Assembly (NCBI RefSeq): GCF_002002865.1
Contig: NZ_CP019508.1
Coordinates: 558,001 to 622,000, forward strand
From: Brevundimonas sp. LM2
GTDB taxonomy: Bacteria; Pseudomonadota; Alphaproteobacteria; Caulobacterales; Caulobacteraceae
Length of the DNA: 64,000 nucleotides
Direction: 5' to 3'
Below, one piece after another: positions 16,306 to 24,209 of this stretch. The position numbers and the translations under genes were made by a program. Under the pieces are notes generated by a model that saw only the letters and a program-made list of their open reading frames with translations, ran no database searches and was not told the DNA's origin. Position 1 is the first letter of the stretch. Each line of letters opens with the position of its first letter.

Positions 16306-17211
16306 ATGCGGCATTGGACGTGGCCAGAGCGGAAAGGCGTATCGCGTCGCGCGATGCTGTCGGGCGCGGCCACGATTCTTGCCCTGGCCGGATGTGGTCG
16401 CGAGCCGGAGGCGGCGGCGGCCCCGGAGCTGCCAGCCGGTCCGCCCGAAGGCTCCCTGGAGTGGGCCGTCGCCGGCCCCTGGCGGGCGGCCGATCGCGCG
16501 CGCGACGTCTGGCGTCATCCGCTTGAAACCCTGCGGTTCTTCGGGCTCCAGCCCGCCATGACGCTGGTCGAGTTCTGGCCCGGCAGCGGCTGGTACACCG
16601 AAATTCTCGCCCCCTATCTGCATAAGGGCGAGGGCCAGTACTATGCGGCCGGCTTCGCCACGGGTCCCGGCGCGGACCCGGCGCAGGTCGCGCTCAGCGC
16701 CAATTTCGAACGCCGCTTCAGCGCCGACGAGCGGCTGTATGGCGAGGTCATGTTCAGCCAGTTCGGCGCGACCACTGGGCCGGTCTGTCCGGCCGGCGAG
16801 GCCGACATGGTCCTGTTCATGCGCAACATCCACGCCTGGATGGCGGCCGGCATCGCCGAAAAGGCCTTCGCCGACGCCCATGCCGCCCTGCGTCCCGGCG
16901 GCGTCCTGGGCATCGAGCAGCACCGCCTGGGTCCGGATCAGGACCAGGATCCCGCCGCCGCCAACGGCTATGTCCAGGAAACCTTCGTCAAACAGCTGGC
17001 GGCCGAGGCCGGCTTCATCTTCGTGGCCGCGTCGGAGATCAACGCGAACGAGGACGACACCAAGGATCATCCGTTCGGCGTCGAGACCCTGCCGCCCCGT
17101 CTGGTGACCTCGGCCCCCGGCACCCCGCCGGATCCCGCGTTCGACAGCGCCCCCTACCGCGAGATCGGCGAGAGCGATCGCATGACCTTGAAGTTCAGGA
17201 AGCCCGAGTGA
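16306..17211 (+). CDS. Exported lipoprotein-like methyltransferase homologue (COG4798-type), paralogue 2
   Basis: A 301-residue protein. The N-terminus has twin arginines (VSRRAML) and a hydrophobic run ending in a lipobox LALAGC, so it is probably exported by Tat or Sec and lipidated. The body has ARDVWRHPLETLRFFGLQP, motif I LVEFWPGSGWYTEIL, LRPGGVLGIEQHR and a C-terminal ESDRMTLKFRKP. It is a tandem duplicate of the preceding gene but with an intact glycine motif. Start ATG 16306 follows an alternative TTG at 16303. Its stop overlaps the GTG start of the alpha/beta hydrolase gene (GTGA), suggesting translational coupling. Substrate unknown. Confidence 0.82.
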   Translation: MRHWTWPERKGVSRRAMLSGAATILALAGCGREPEAAAAPELPAGPPEGSLEWAVAGPWRAADRARDVWRHPLETLRFFGLQPAMTLVEFWPGSGWYTEILAPYLHKGEGQYYAAGFATGPGADPAQVALSANFERRFSADERLYGEVMFSQFGATTGPVCPAGEADMVLFMRNIHAWMAAGIAEKAFADAHAALRPGGVLGIEQHRLGPDQDQDPAAANGYVQETFVKQLAAEAGFIFVAASEINANEDDTKDHPFGVETLPPRLVTSAPGTPPDPAFDSAPYREIGESDRMTLKFRKPE

Positions 17212-18230
17212 ACCGCGCCGCAGCCTTCGCCGCCAATGCCCCGCTGATGGGGGTGCCCGGCGCCGCCTCGCCGCCCGGGGGGACCGGGGAATGGTTCCGT
17301 GGCGCCGGCGGGCTTCGCCTGCGCGCCGCCTTCTGGACGCCGTCGACCCTGGTCGCCGCCCAGCCGCGCGGCACGGTCATCGTCAGCCCCGGCCGCACCG
17401 AGCCGATCGAGAAATATTTCGAGGTCATCGGCAATTTCCTGGCCCGGGGCTGGTGCGTTCTGGCCCATGACTGGCGCGGGCAGGGCCTGTCGGCCCGTCT
17501 TCTGCCCGACCGGCTGAAGGGTCACGCGCGGGCGGTGGAAGAGTTTCTGGACGACTATTCGCGTCTGCTGGATGCCTTCGAAGGTCGGGCGCCCAAGCCC
17601 TGGCTTTCGGTCGGCCATTCGATGGGTGGGGTGCTGAACCTGCTGACCCTCGAAGCGGGGGAGACCCGGCTGGCGGGCGCGATCCTGTCCAGCCCAATGC
17701 TGCGGATCAAGACCGGCAAGCGGTCGATGTGGTCGGTCAAGCTGGCGGTCCGCTGGAACGTGCGCCACGGCAAGGCCGGCGACTTCGTGCTGGACGATGC
17801 CGACGACCCGTTCGACCATACGTTCGAGAACGACGCTCTGACCTCCGATGAAGGGCGTTACGAGATGTGGCGTCAGCAGCTGTACGCCTGCCCCCATCTG
17901 GCGGTCGGGGGGCCGACCTGGGGCTGGCTGGCCTTCGGAATCGACGCCGGCGAACGATCGCTCAAGCCCAAGGCGCTGAAGGCCGTGACCATTCCCTGCA
18001 CGATCGTGCAGTCGGGCGAGGATGAGAAGGTCTGGAAACAGACCAACCGCTGGGCCGCGAAGCGGCTGGGCCGGGGCCGCTATGTCGAGGTGCCGGGCGC
18101 AAAGCACGAGATCATCATGGAAACGGACGATCTGCGGGCCGTCTTCCTGCACGAGTTCGACGCCCTGGCGGACTATCTGTCACCGCCCGGCGGGGCCGTG
18201 GCGTCCGACACCCCCGATCCGGCCGTCTGA
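17208..18230 (+). CDS. Alpha/beta hydrolase, lysophospholipase/monoacylglycerol-lipase-like (S33 family)
   Basis: A 340-residue cytoplasmic protein. It carries the hydrolase-4 pattern of PldB-like enzymes: TVIVSPGRTEPIEKYFEVI, an oxyanion-side HDWRGQGLS, the nucleophile elbow GHSMGG with S138, and late residues SGEDEKV and GAKHEII that fit the catalytic Asp and His. It probably hydrolyses a lysolipid or monoacylglycerol, but the substrate is inferred only from family. GTG 17208 overlaps the upstream stop by four bases (GTGA). It ends two bases from the convergent hisN. Confidence 0.87.
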   Translation: MNRAAAFAANAPLMGVPGAASPPGGTGEWFRGAGGLRLRAAFWTPSTLVAAQPRGTVIVSPGRTEPIEKYFEVIGNFLARGWCVLAHDWRGQGLSARLLPDRLKGHARAVEEFLDDYSRLLDAFEGRAPKPWLSVGHSMGGVLNLLTLEAGETRLAGAILSSPMLRIKTGKRSMWSVKLAVRWNVRHGKAGDFVLDDADDPFDHTFENDALTSDEGRYEMWRQQLYACPHLAVGGPTWGWLAFGIDAGERSLKPKALKAVTIPCTIVQSGEDEKVWKQTNRWAAKRLGRGRYVEVPGAKHEIIMETDDLRAVFLHEFDALADYLSPPGGAVASDTPDPAV

Positions 18231-18232
18231 CG

Positions 18233-19018
18233 CTACTGGGCCCCGCGCCGGAAGGCGACCAGGGCCTGGTCGCGCACCCGGGGGTCGCCCACGGCGATGA
18301 TCCGGCCGTCGCCGCTGACCGGACCGCCGGTCCAGTTGGTGACCTGGCCGCCGGCCGCCTCCACCACCGGGATCAGGGCCGACCAGTCCCAGACCTTCAG
18401 CCCGGTCTCCGCCACCATGTCGAGCCGGCCCAGCGCCAGCATGGCATAGGCATAGGCGTCGCAGCCGTAGCGGGCCAAGCGCGCCGCCGCCATGACCTGG
18501 GTCCAGGCCCCCAGTTCGGGGGCGGTGAAGATCTCGGGGGCGGTCGTGGCGATCACCGCCTCGGTCAGCCGTTCGCAGGCGCGCACTCTCAGGGCGCGGG
18601 TCTGGCCCCGGCGCAGCAGCACGCCGCCCGACGGCCCGCCGAGGAAGGTCTCCTCCAGATAGGGCTGGGAGATAACGCCCACCGCGGGCCGTCCCTCGGT
18701 CCTGAGCGCGATCAGGGTCGTCCACAGCGGCAGGCCGGCGATGAAGGCGCGGGTGCCGTCGATGGGGTCGAGGATCCAGACGTGCTCCGCCTCCGGGCGG
18801 TCCTCGCCATATTCCTCGCCGATGACCCCGTGTTCGGGATAGCGGGCCGCGATCAGGGCACGGATAGCGGCCTCGGCCTCCTTGTCGGCCTGGGTGACCG
18901 GGTCGAAGGCCCCGGGCCCGGCCTTGTTCTCCTCGGCATAGTCGCCCCGGAAGAACGGCAGGGTCACCCGGGCCGCCTCGGCGGCCAGTTCGACGGCGAA
19001 GGATTCGAATTCGGTCAT
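18233..19018 (-). CDS. hisN: Histidinol-phosphatase of the inositol-monophosphatase family
   Basis: A 261-residue phosphatase with the IMPase metal-binding motifs: GEEYG, WILDPIDGTRAFIAGLPLW and WDWSALIPVVEAAGG. The DPIDGTRAFIxGxPLW form is that of HisN-type enzymes, which remove phosphate from L-histidinol phosphate in histidine biosynthesis and depend on Mg2+. Other IMPase substrates (myo-inositol phosphate, 3'-phosphoadenosine 5'-phosphate) cannot be excluded. No other his gene is in the window. The heptamer repeat element begins six bases upstream of its ATG, so it would occupy the promoter or leader region. Confidence 0.85.
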   Translation of the reverse strand: MTEFESFAVELAAEAARVTLPFFRGDYAEENKAGPGAFDPVTQADKEAEAAIRALIAARYPEHGVIGEEYGEDRPEAEHVWILDPIDGTRAFIAGLPLWTTLIALRTEGRPAVGVISQPYLEETFLGGPSGGVLLRRGQTRALRVRACERLTEAVIATTAPEIFTAPELGAWTQVMAAARLARYGCDAYAYAMLALGRLDMVAETGLKVWDWSALIPVVEAAGGQVTNWTGGPVSGDGRIIAVGDPRVRDQALVAFRRGAQ

Positions 19019-19023
19019 AGGGA

Positions 19024-19140
19024 GGGCTTAGGGCTTAGGGAGTAGGTCTTAGTCAAGAGAGGGCCCTGTATCGACCCGATGGCCTGTTCCTAAGCCCTAA
19101 GCCCTAAGCCCTAAGCCCTAAGCCCTAAGCCCTAAGCCCT
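19024..19140. repeat. Inverted-arm tandem heptamer element, TTAGGGC family (second copy)
   Basis: The left arm (19024-19052) has about four GGGCTTA-type units, some degenerate. After a spacer of about 37 bases the right arm carries seven exact tandem CCTAAGC units (19089-19137). The unit is the same as in the element at 1066-1182. It fills the space between the hisN start and the end of the PraR-like gene. It resembles a microsatellite, so unit number may vary between strains. Confidence 0.92.
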
Positions 19141-19145
19141 CAAAC

Positions 19146-19532
19146 TCAGGACGCGACCACGTCCCCGTCGCTGTGCAGCGACTTGGCCAGGTCCAGAAGG
19201 CGACGGCGCGGACGCTCGCCCAGCTGGTAATAGGCCTGGATCAGGTCGAGGGTTTCCTTGCGCGAGAACATCTCGCCGCCGTTGGCGCTGGCGGTCTCCT
19301 TGCGTTCCATGGCTTCGGCCAGCCCGTCGTAGAAATAGCTGATCGGGGTCTCCAGCGCCTCCGACAGCTGCCACAGTCGGGCGGCCGAGATGCGGTTGGC
19401 ACCGCATTCGTATTTCTGGATCTGCTGGAAGCGGATGCCGACTTGGATGGCCAGCTGCTGCTGGGTCAGGCCCAGCAGGCGACGGCGACGGCGCAGCCGG
19501 CGGCCCAGGTGGAGATCGATATCGGTGGCCAT
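19146..19532 (-). CDS. XRE-family helix-turn-helix regulator (PraR/SinR-like)
   Basis: A 128-residue protein. A Cro/CI helix-turn-helix occupies about residues 8-65: LGLTQQQLAIQVGIRFQQIQ then KYECGANRISAARLWQLSEAL. The IxFQQIQKYExGxNRxxAxRLxxIS pattern and the C-terminal segment ending in DLAKSLHS are characteristic of the PraR group of alphaproteobacteria, which includes biofilm and symbiosis regulators. Targets here are unknown. ATG 19532 is preferred over an upstream in-frame start at 19595 because it places the domain at the usual distance from the N-terminus. Confidence 0.85.
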   Translation of the reverse strand: MATDIDLHLGRRLRRRRRLLGLTQQQLAIQVGIRFQQIQKYECGANRISAARLWQLSEALETPISYFYDGLAEAMERKETASANGGEMFSRKETLDLIQAYYQLGERPRRRLLDLAKSLHSDGDVVAS

Positions 19533-19703
19533 TGCCCAGTCCCCTTGATCTTGCGGGCTGTGCCAAAGCGGCACGGCTCGTCCGGGAAGTCGCAATCACC
19601 ATGCCGCGCTCGCGTGACGGGCGAGCGACCAATCTCGCGTGCGACGCAACCAGCTGTGCCGCAGCGCATTATCTGGCCACGTTAGTTTTGGAAGGAAGAA
19701 ATC

Positions 19704-19958
19704 ATGGGTCTCGGAATCATTGGCTGGATCGTCATCGGCATCGTCGCCGGCTGGCTGGCCGAAAAAGTCATGGGTCGCAATCACGGCCTCGTCACCAACC
19801 TGATCGTCGGTATTCTCGGCGCTCTGCTGGGCGGCTTCATCGCTCAGAACCTGCTGGGCGTTCCGGTCGGCGGCTTCAACATCGTGACCCTGCTGGTCGC
19901 CTTCGGTGGTGCCGTTCTGCTGCTGTTCCTGTTGGGCCTGGTCAAGCGCCGCGCCTAA
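19704..19958 (+). CDS. GlsB/YeaQ/YmgE family stress-response membrane protein
   Basis: An 84-residue, very hydrophobic protein with three predicted membrane segments (about 5-21, 30-50 and 58-78) and the family's glycine pattern: GWIVIGIVAGWLAEKVMG and IVGILGALLGGFIA. Members of this transglycosylase-associated family are small inner-membrane proteins induced by envelope or acid stress; their exact role is unknown. ATG 19704 follows GGAAGGAAG. It is monocistronic, with a strong terminator 22 bases after the stop. Confidence 0.92.
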   Translation: MGLGIIGWIVIGIVAGWLAEKVMGRNHGLVTNLIVGILGALLGGFIAQNLLGVPVGGFNIVTLLVAFGGAVLLLFLLGLVKRRA

Positions 19959-19980
19959 TACGATCCTCGGGTCGAAAGAG

Positions 19981-20010
19981 AAGGGGCGGCCCACGGGCCG
20001 CCCCTTTTTT
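19981..20010 (+). terminator. Rho-independent terminator of the GlsB-type gene
   Basis: AAGGGGCGGCCCA pairs with GGGCCGCCCCTT around a C/A loop and ends in TTTTTT. It also separates the gene from the convergent secreted-protein gene ending at 20031. Confidence 0.9.
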
Positions 20011-20030
20011 CGTGCGCGAGGCGTAGAACC

Positions 20031-20558
20031 TTAGGCCGGAGGCGTCGCCGGCTCGGCTTCACCGCCCGCGTCGGACGACGTCGGCTCGGCCGCGCTCGTC
20101 GGATCGGCCGGAGACGAAGCGGGGGCCGGGGCGGGCGAGGGGCTGTCCGCAGCGCTGTCGGCGATGGCGGGCGCGGCCGAATATTCGCCGGCGCTCCAGC
20201 CGACGACCACATCGGCACCCTGCTGGGTCAGGCCCGCGAGCGGCACGCCGCGCAGCTGGCCATCGGTGCCGCGCACGGTCAGTTCTTGCTCGCCCGCGTC
20301 ATTGTTGCGGACGCCTTCCAGTGTCCCGAGCGTGGCGCCGTCGGAGCCCTTGACCGACGCGCCCGGCTGCAGCTGGATCGTGCCGGACGGCGCCGGCGTT
20401 GCGGCGGACGGCGTTCGGGCCGGAGCGGCGGGGCTGGACGCGGTCGGGCTGGACGTTGTCGAGCTGGGTGGTGTCTGGCCGGTGGCGTCCTGGGCCAGGG
20501 CGGGGGCGGCCATCAAAGCCGTGGCAGCAGCGGCCATCAAAAGCGTATTGCGGATCAT
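20031..20558 (-). CDS. Secreted Ala/Pro/Ser/Thr-rich protein with PRC-barrel-like segment
   Basis: A 175-residue protein with a clean signal peptide (MIRNTLLMAAAATALMAAPALAQ). The mature protein has low-complexity Ser/Thr/Pro/Ala tracts at both ends (about 24-58 and 130-175). These flank a compact segment of about 70 residues, GASVKGSDGATLGTLEGVR then TVRGTDGQLRGVPLAGL. That segment has the beta-hairpin spacing seen in PRC-barrel proteins, but the match is by eye. Function unknown. The 131 bases upstream to the next gene show nothing recognisable. Confidence 0.75.
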   Translation of the reverse strand: MIRNTLLMAAAATALMAAPALAQDATGQTPPSSTTSSPTASSPAAPARTPSAATPAPSGTIQLQPGASVKGSDGATLGTLEGVRNNDAGEQELTVRGTDGQLRGVPLAGLTQQGADVVVGWSAGEYSAAPAIADSAADSPSPAPAPASSPADPTSAAEPTSSDAGGEAEPATPPA

Positions 20559-20689
20559 CAGTCTGTCCTGATTGACGCGGGCGAACTGCCCGCAGACCTA
20601 TCAAGCACGTCAGATTACGGTTTGTTTCGTCTGCCCCGAAATGACCCCGACACCGCCGGACTTGCCCCAATGATGAGCGAATATGGGCT

Positions 20690-21676
20690 CTAAAGCATCG
20701 CCGGAATGACGCGATCGGGCGGGCGGTGGCCGTTCTGGAAGGTCATGATGTTGGCGATGACCCGGTCGCCCATGTCCTGGCGCGCCTCCAGCGTGGCCGA
20801 GCCCAGGTGCGGCAGCAGCACGACGTGGGCATGGCCCCGCAGGCCGGGATGGATGGCCGGCTCGTGCTCATAGACATCCAGCCCAACTCCGGCGAGCCCG
20901 CGCCGTGCCACGGCGTCGGACAGGGCCGCCTCGTCGATCAGCTCGCCGCGGGCGGTGTTGATCAGGATCGCATGGGGCTGCAGCCGCGCCAGTCGCTCGG
21001 CCGACAGCAGGTGGTGCGTGTCTTTCGTCGCCGGACAGTTCAGCGAAACGAGATCCATCCGCGACAGCATCTGGTCCAGATCGTCCCAGTAGGTCGCGCC
21101 CAGTTCCTCCTCGATGCGGGGGCTGACGGGTTTGCGATTGTGATAGTGGACCTGCAAGCCGAAGGCCCGGGCGCGACGGGCCAGGGCCTGGCCGATCCGC
21201 CCCATGCCGACGATGCCCAGCCGCTTGCCCCACAGTTTGCGGCCGCACATCCAGGTCGGGGTCCAGCCCTCGAACCGGCCGTCGGCCACCACCTGGGCCC
21301 CCTCGACGATGCGCCGACTGACGGCCAGGATCAGGCTCATGGCCAGGTCGGCCGTGTCCTCGGTCAGGACGCCCGGGGTGTTGGTGACCAGGATCTGGCG
21401 GGCCACGGCGGCGTCGATGTCGATATGATCCACCCCCGCCCCGAAATTGGCGATCATCTTCAGCTGATCGCCGGCCCCGGCGATCAGGGCGGCGTCGATC
21501 TCGTCGGTGATGGTGGGGACCAGGACGTCGGCGCGCTGCACCGCCGCCTCCAGAGCCGCCCGGTCGAACGGTATGTCCTTGAGGTTCAGCTCGGCGTCGA
21601 ACAGCTCGCGCATGCGGGTCTCGACCGCGTCCGGCAATCTTCTGGTTAAGACGACCTTAAGCCGGGGGTTGGACAT
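20690..21676 (-). CDS. D-isomer-specific 2-hydroxyacid dehydrogenase (glyoxylate/hydroxypyruvate reductase type)
   Basis: A 328-residue NAD(P)-dependent oxidoreductase. The Rossmann motif is LGIVGMGRIGQALARRARAF, the catalytic arginine region is LINTARGELIDE, and the acid and histidine are in VGLDVYEHEP and LLPHLGSAT. It reduces 2-oxoacids such as glyoxylate, or the reverse; the precise substrate is not fixed by these motifs. ATG 21676 begins MSNPRLKVVLTRRLP, the usual N-terminus for GyaR-like proteins. The gene is divergent from an SH3 protein gene, and a 26-bp palindrome lies 18 bases upstream of its start. Confidence 0.9.
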   Translation of the reverse strand: MSNPRLKVVLTRRLPDAVETRMRELFDAELNLKDIPFDRAALEAAVQRADVLVPTITDEIDAALIAGAGDQLKMIANFGAGVDHIDIDAAVARQILVTNTPGVLTEDTADLAMSLILAVSRRIVEGAQVVADGRFEGWTPTWMCGRKLWGKRLGIVGMGRIGQALARRARAFGLQVHYHNRKPVSPRIEEELGATYWDDLDQMLSRMDLVSLNCPATKDTHHLLSAERLARLQPHAILINTARGELIDEAALSDAVARRGLAGVGLDVYEHEPAIHPGLRGHAHVVLLPHLGSATLEARQDMGDRVIANIMTFQNGHRPPDRVIPAML

Positions 21677-21694
21677 AGGGACCTTGGGTTTTCC

Positions 21695-21720
21695 CGGGCG
21701 ACACCGATCGGTGTCGCCCG
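21695..21720. promoter_or_regulatory. 26-bp perfect palindrome between divergent genes
   Basis: CGGGCGACACCGATCGGTGTCGCCCG reads the same on both strands without a spacer; it is quoted here in two parts as CGGGCGACACCGA and its reverse complement. It lies 18 bases from the dehydrogenase ATG and 20 bases from the SH3-protein GTG. It could be an operator for a dimeric regulator acting on both genes, or a hairpin in either leader RNA. No T-run follows on either strand. Confidence 0.6.
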
Positions 21721-21740
21721 CCTGCGACGGGTCGATACGG

Positions 21741-22310
21741 GTGTCTAGCAAGTCTCGCAGCCGCTTCCAAAGACTCCAGGCCCGGATTCCGGTGCTGGCG
21801 GCCGTCATGGTCGGGGCTGTCCTGGCGGGGGCGACGGCGACGATGCCGGATGGACGGCCCACGCCCACGGGGCTGGAGGTGCCGCGCTGGGTCTCGCTGA
21901 AGTCGTCCGAAGTCCGCGCCCGCCAGGGGCCCGGCCTGGATTATCGCATCCTGTGGGAGTACCGCGCCGCCGGTCTGCCGGTGCAGGTGATCGCCGAGAC
22001 CCGCGAATGGCGCAAGATCTGCGACCCCGAGCAGGGCGTCGCCTGGATCCATCGCAGCGTCGCGTCGGGCCGACGGGGGGCCTTCAACGGCACGGACGCG
22101 GAAATCCCCGTGCGCGCCGGCCGCGATGACCAGTCTCCGATCCGGGCCCGCTTCAGCCCCCGGTCGCTGATCGCCCTCGAGGACTGCGAAGACGGCTGGT
22201 GCCGGGTTCGCGCGCGTAAGCTGAAGGGCTGGATCGCGCAAGGCGCGGTATTCGGCACCCAGACGACCGCCCAGTGCGACGCGGCGAGACCGGCGGGCGA
22301 GGCCGACTAG
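21741..22310 (+). CDS. Exported SH3-domain protein
   Basis: A 189-residue protein if started at GTG 21741. That start gives a basic N-terminus followed by a hydrophobic segment (IPVLAAVMVGAVLAGATA), consistent with export or anchoring. Two bacterial SH3-type repeats follow: WVSLKSSEVRARQGPGLDYRILWEYRAAGLPVQVI is the first, and the second ends in ALEDCEDGWCRVRARKLKGWI. Such domains bind peptidoglycan or protein partners in the envelope. The start is uncertain because there is no ATG before the hydrophobic run; an ATG at about 21807 would remove the basic part. It precedes fabA by 80 bases. Confidence 0.8.
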   Translation: MSSKSRSRFQRLQARIPVLAAVMVGAVLAGATATMPDGRPTPTGLEVPRWVSLKSSEVRARQGPGLDYRILWEYRAAGLPVQVIAETREWRKICDPEQGVAWIHRSVASGRRGAFNGTDAEIPVRAGRDDQSPIRARFSPRSLIALEDCEDGWCRVRARKLKGWIAQGAVFGTQTTAQCDAARPAGEAD

Positions 22311-22389
22311 GCCCGCCTTCCGGCGCTGCGTGGTTGAGCCCCCCGTCGTCGTCGTGTAACCCGACCGCCACACTACCGGAGCGGCCCCC

Positions 22390-22923
22390 TTGAGCACGTC
22401 CAAATATCCGTCGTCCTTCGACCATGCGGCCCTGCTGGCCTCGGGCCGGGGCGAGCTGTTCGGGCCGGGCAACGCCCAGCTGCCGGCCCCGCCGATGCTG
22501 ATGTTCGACCGGATCACCCAGATCAACGGCGACGGCGGCGAACACGGCAAGGGCTATGTCGAGGCCGAGCTGGATATCCATCTGGACCTCTGGTTCTTCC
22601 AGTGCCATTTCATCGGCGATCCGGTCATGCCCGGCTGCCTCGGCCTGGACGCCATGTGGCAGCTGGTCGGCTTCTACCTGGGCTGGATCGGCGGCCCCGG
22701 GCGGGGCCGGGCGCTGGGCGTCGGCGAGGTCAAGTTCACCGGCCAGGTCCAGCCGGACGTCAAGAAGGTCACCTACAAGATCACCCTGAAGCGCGTCATC
22801 AACCGGCGCCTGGTCATGGGCATCGCCGACGGGGTGATGGAAGCCGACGGCGTCCCCATCTATACGGCCACGGACATGCGGGTCGGTCTGTTCGGCGCGG
22901 GCGAAAAGCCGGCCGAGGCCTGA
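22390..22923 (+). CDS. fabA: 3-hydroxydecanoyl-ACP dehydratase/isomerase
   Basis: A 177-residue enzyme of type II fatty-acid synthesis that dehydrates 3-hydroxydecanoyl-ACP and isomerises the product, so introducing the cis double bond of unsaturated fatty acids. The active site is visible: H73 in [15 protein letters not shown] and D87 in [19 protein letters not shown] near the N-terminus is the family signature. The start is a TTG (22390) preceded by CCGGAG; the next in-frame Met would delete the signature. It is followed by fabB at 56 bases, the conserved fabA-fabB operon. Confidence 0.96.
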   Translation: MSTSKYPSSFDHAALLASGRGELFGPGNAQLPAPPMLMFDRITQINGDGGEHGKGYVEAELDIHLDLWFFQCHFIGDPVMPGCLGLDAMWQLVGFYLGWIGGPGRGRALGVGEVKFTGQVQPDVKKVTYKITLKRVINRRLVMGIADGVMEADGVPIYTATDMRVGLFGAGEKPAEA

Positions 22924-22979
22924 TCCTCTGCAACAACCGCGATCAACGCGGGAACGACCAGCACAAAGAAGGAAACACC

Positions 22980-24209
22980 ATGCGGCGTGTCGTCGTCACC
23001 GGTCTGGGTATCGTCTCCTCCATCGGCACGGGTGCCGAAGAGGTCACCGCCTCGCTGCGCAGCGCGCGGTCGGGCGTCGTCGCCGCCCCCGACCATATCA
23101 AATACGGCTTCCGCTCCCAGGTCTGGGCCCCGCCGTCGCTGGGCGTGACGGCCGAGGACTGGGCCCCTCTGGTGGACCGCCGCGCGGCGCGCTTCCTGGC
23201 CAACGGCACCGCCTGGGGTCACATCGCCTTCGAGGAGGCCTTAAAGGACTCCGGCATGACGGCGGACGAGATCAAGGACGAGCGCATCGGCCTGATCGTC
23301 GGCGAGGGCGGCCCGTCGACCCAGGTCATCCTGCAGGCCGCGGCCACCACGGTCGAGCGGACCTCACCCAAGCGGATCGGGCCGTTCGCCGTGCCCAAGG
23401 CCATGGCCTCCGGCCCTTCGGCGGTTCTGGCGACCTGGTTCCAGCTCAAGGGCATCAACTATTCCATCTCCTCGGCCTGCGCGACCAGCGCGCACTGCAT
23501 CGGGGCGGGGGCCGAGCAGATCCAGTGGGGCAAGCAGGACGTGGTCTTCGCCGGCGGGGTCGAAGACATCGACTGGTCCATGTCCAACATGTTCGACGCG
23601 ATGGGGGCCATGTCCTCGAACTTCAACGCCACGCCGTCCGTGGCCAGCCGCGCCTATGACGTCGCCCGCGACGGTTTCGTCATCGCCGGCGGGGCCGGCA
23701 TCGTGGTGCTGGAAGAATACGAGCGGGCCGTGGCGCGCGGCGCGAAGATCTACGGAGAGATCGTCGGCTACGGCGCCAACTCGGACGGCCACGACATGGT
23801 CGCCCCGTCCGGTGAAGGGGCTGAGCGCTGCATGAAGATCGCCCTGGCGGAGGCCGGCAACCGAAGGATCGACTATCTGAACCCCCACGGCACCTCGACG
23901 CCGGTCGGGGACTCCAAGGAGATGGGGGCGGTCCGCAACGTCTTCGGTGCCGACATGCCGCTGATCTCCTCAACCAAGTCCCTGACCGGCCACAGCCTGG
24001 GGGCGGCGGGCGCGCAGGAGGCGATCTATTCCCTGCTGATGCTGCACCACGGCTTCGCGGCCGAAAGCGCCCATATCGAAACCCTGGATCCCGAGTTCGA
24101 GGGCATGCCGATCCTGCGCGAGCGCAGGGACGTCGAACTGACGACGGTCATGTCCAACTCGTTCGGCTTCGGCGGCACCAATGGGACGGTGATCTTCTCG
24201 AAGGTCTAG
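22980..24209 (+). CDS. fabB: 3-oxoacyl-ACP synthase I (KAS I)
   Basis: A 409-residue condensing enzyme. The Cys-His-His triad is C167 (SSACATSAH), H303 ([11 protein letters not shown]) and H338 ([12 protein letters not shown]). With FabA it elongates unsaturated acyl-ACP chains. ATG 22980 follows AAGGAAACACC. The stop codon overlaps the stop of the oppositely oriented protease-nuclease gene (shared CTAG at 24206-24209). In most alphaproteobacteria fabI would follow directly; here it is displaced by 2.2 kb. Confidence 0.96.
   Translation: MRRVVVTGLGIVSSIGTGAEEVTASLRSARSGVVAAPDHIKYGFRSQVWAPPSLGVTAEDWAPLVDRRAARFLANGTAWGHIAFEEALKDSGMTADEIKDERIGLIVGEGGPSTQVILQAAATTVERTSPKRIGPFAVPKAMASGPSAVLATWFQLKGINYSISSACATSAHCIGAGAEQIQWGKQDVVFAGGVEDIDWSMSNMFDAMGAMSSNFNATPSVASRAYDVARDGFVIAGGAGIVVLEEYERAVARGAKIYGEIVGYGANSDGHDMVAPSGEGAERCMKIALAEAGNRRIDYLNPHGTSTPVGDSKEMGAVRNVFGADMPLISSTKSLTGHSLGAAGAQEAIYSLLMLHHGFAAESAHIETLDPEFEGMPILRERRDVELTTVMSNSFGFGGTNGTVIFSKV

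Noticed and set aside
19089..19137. CRISPR array or telomere-like contamination suggested by CCTAAGC repeats
   Set aside because: There are no spacers between units and no cas genes; the unit is a 7-mer different from eukaryotic telomere hexamers; flanking genes are bacterial and continuous.
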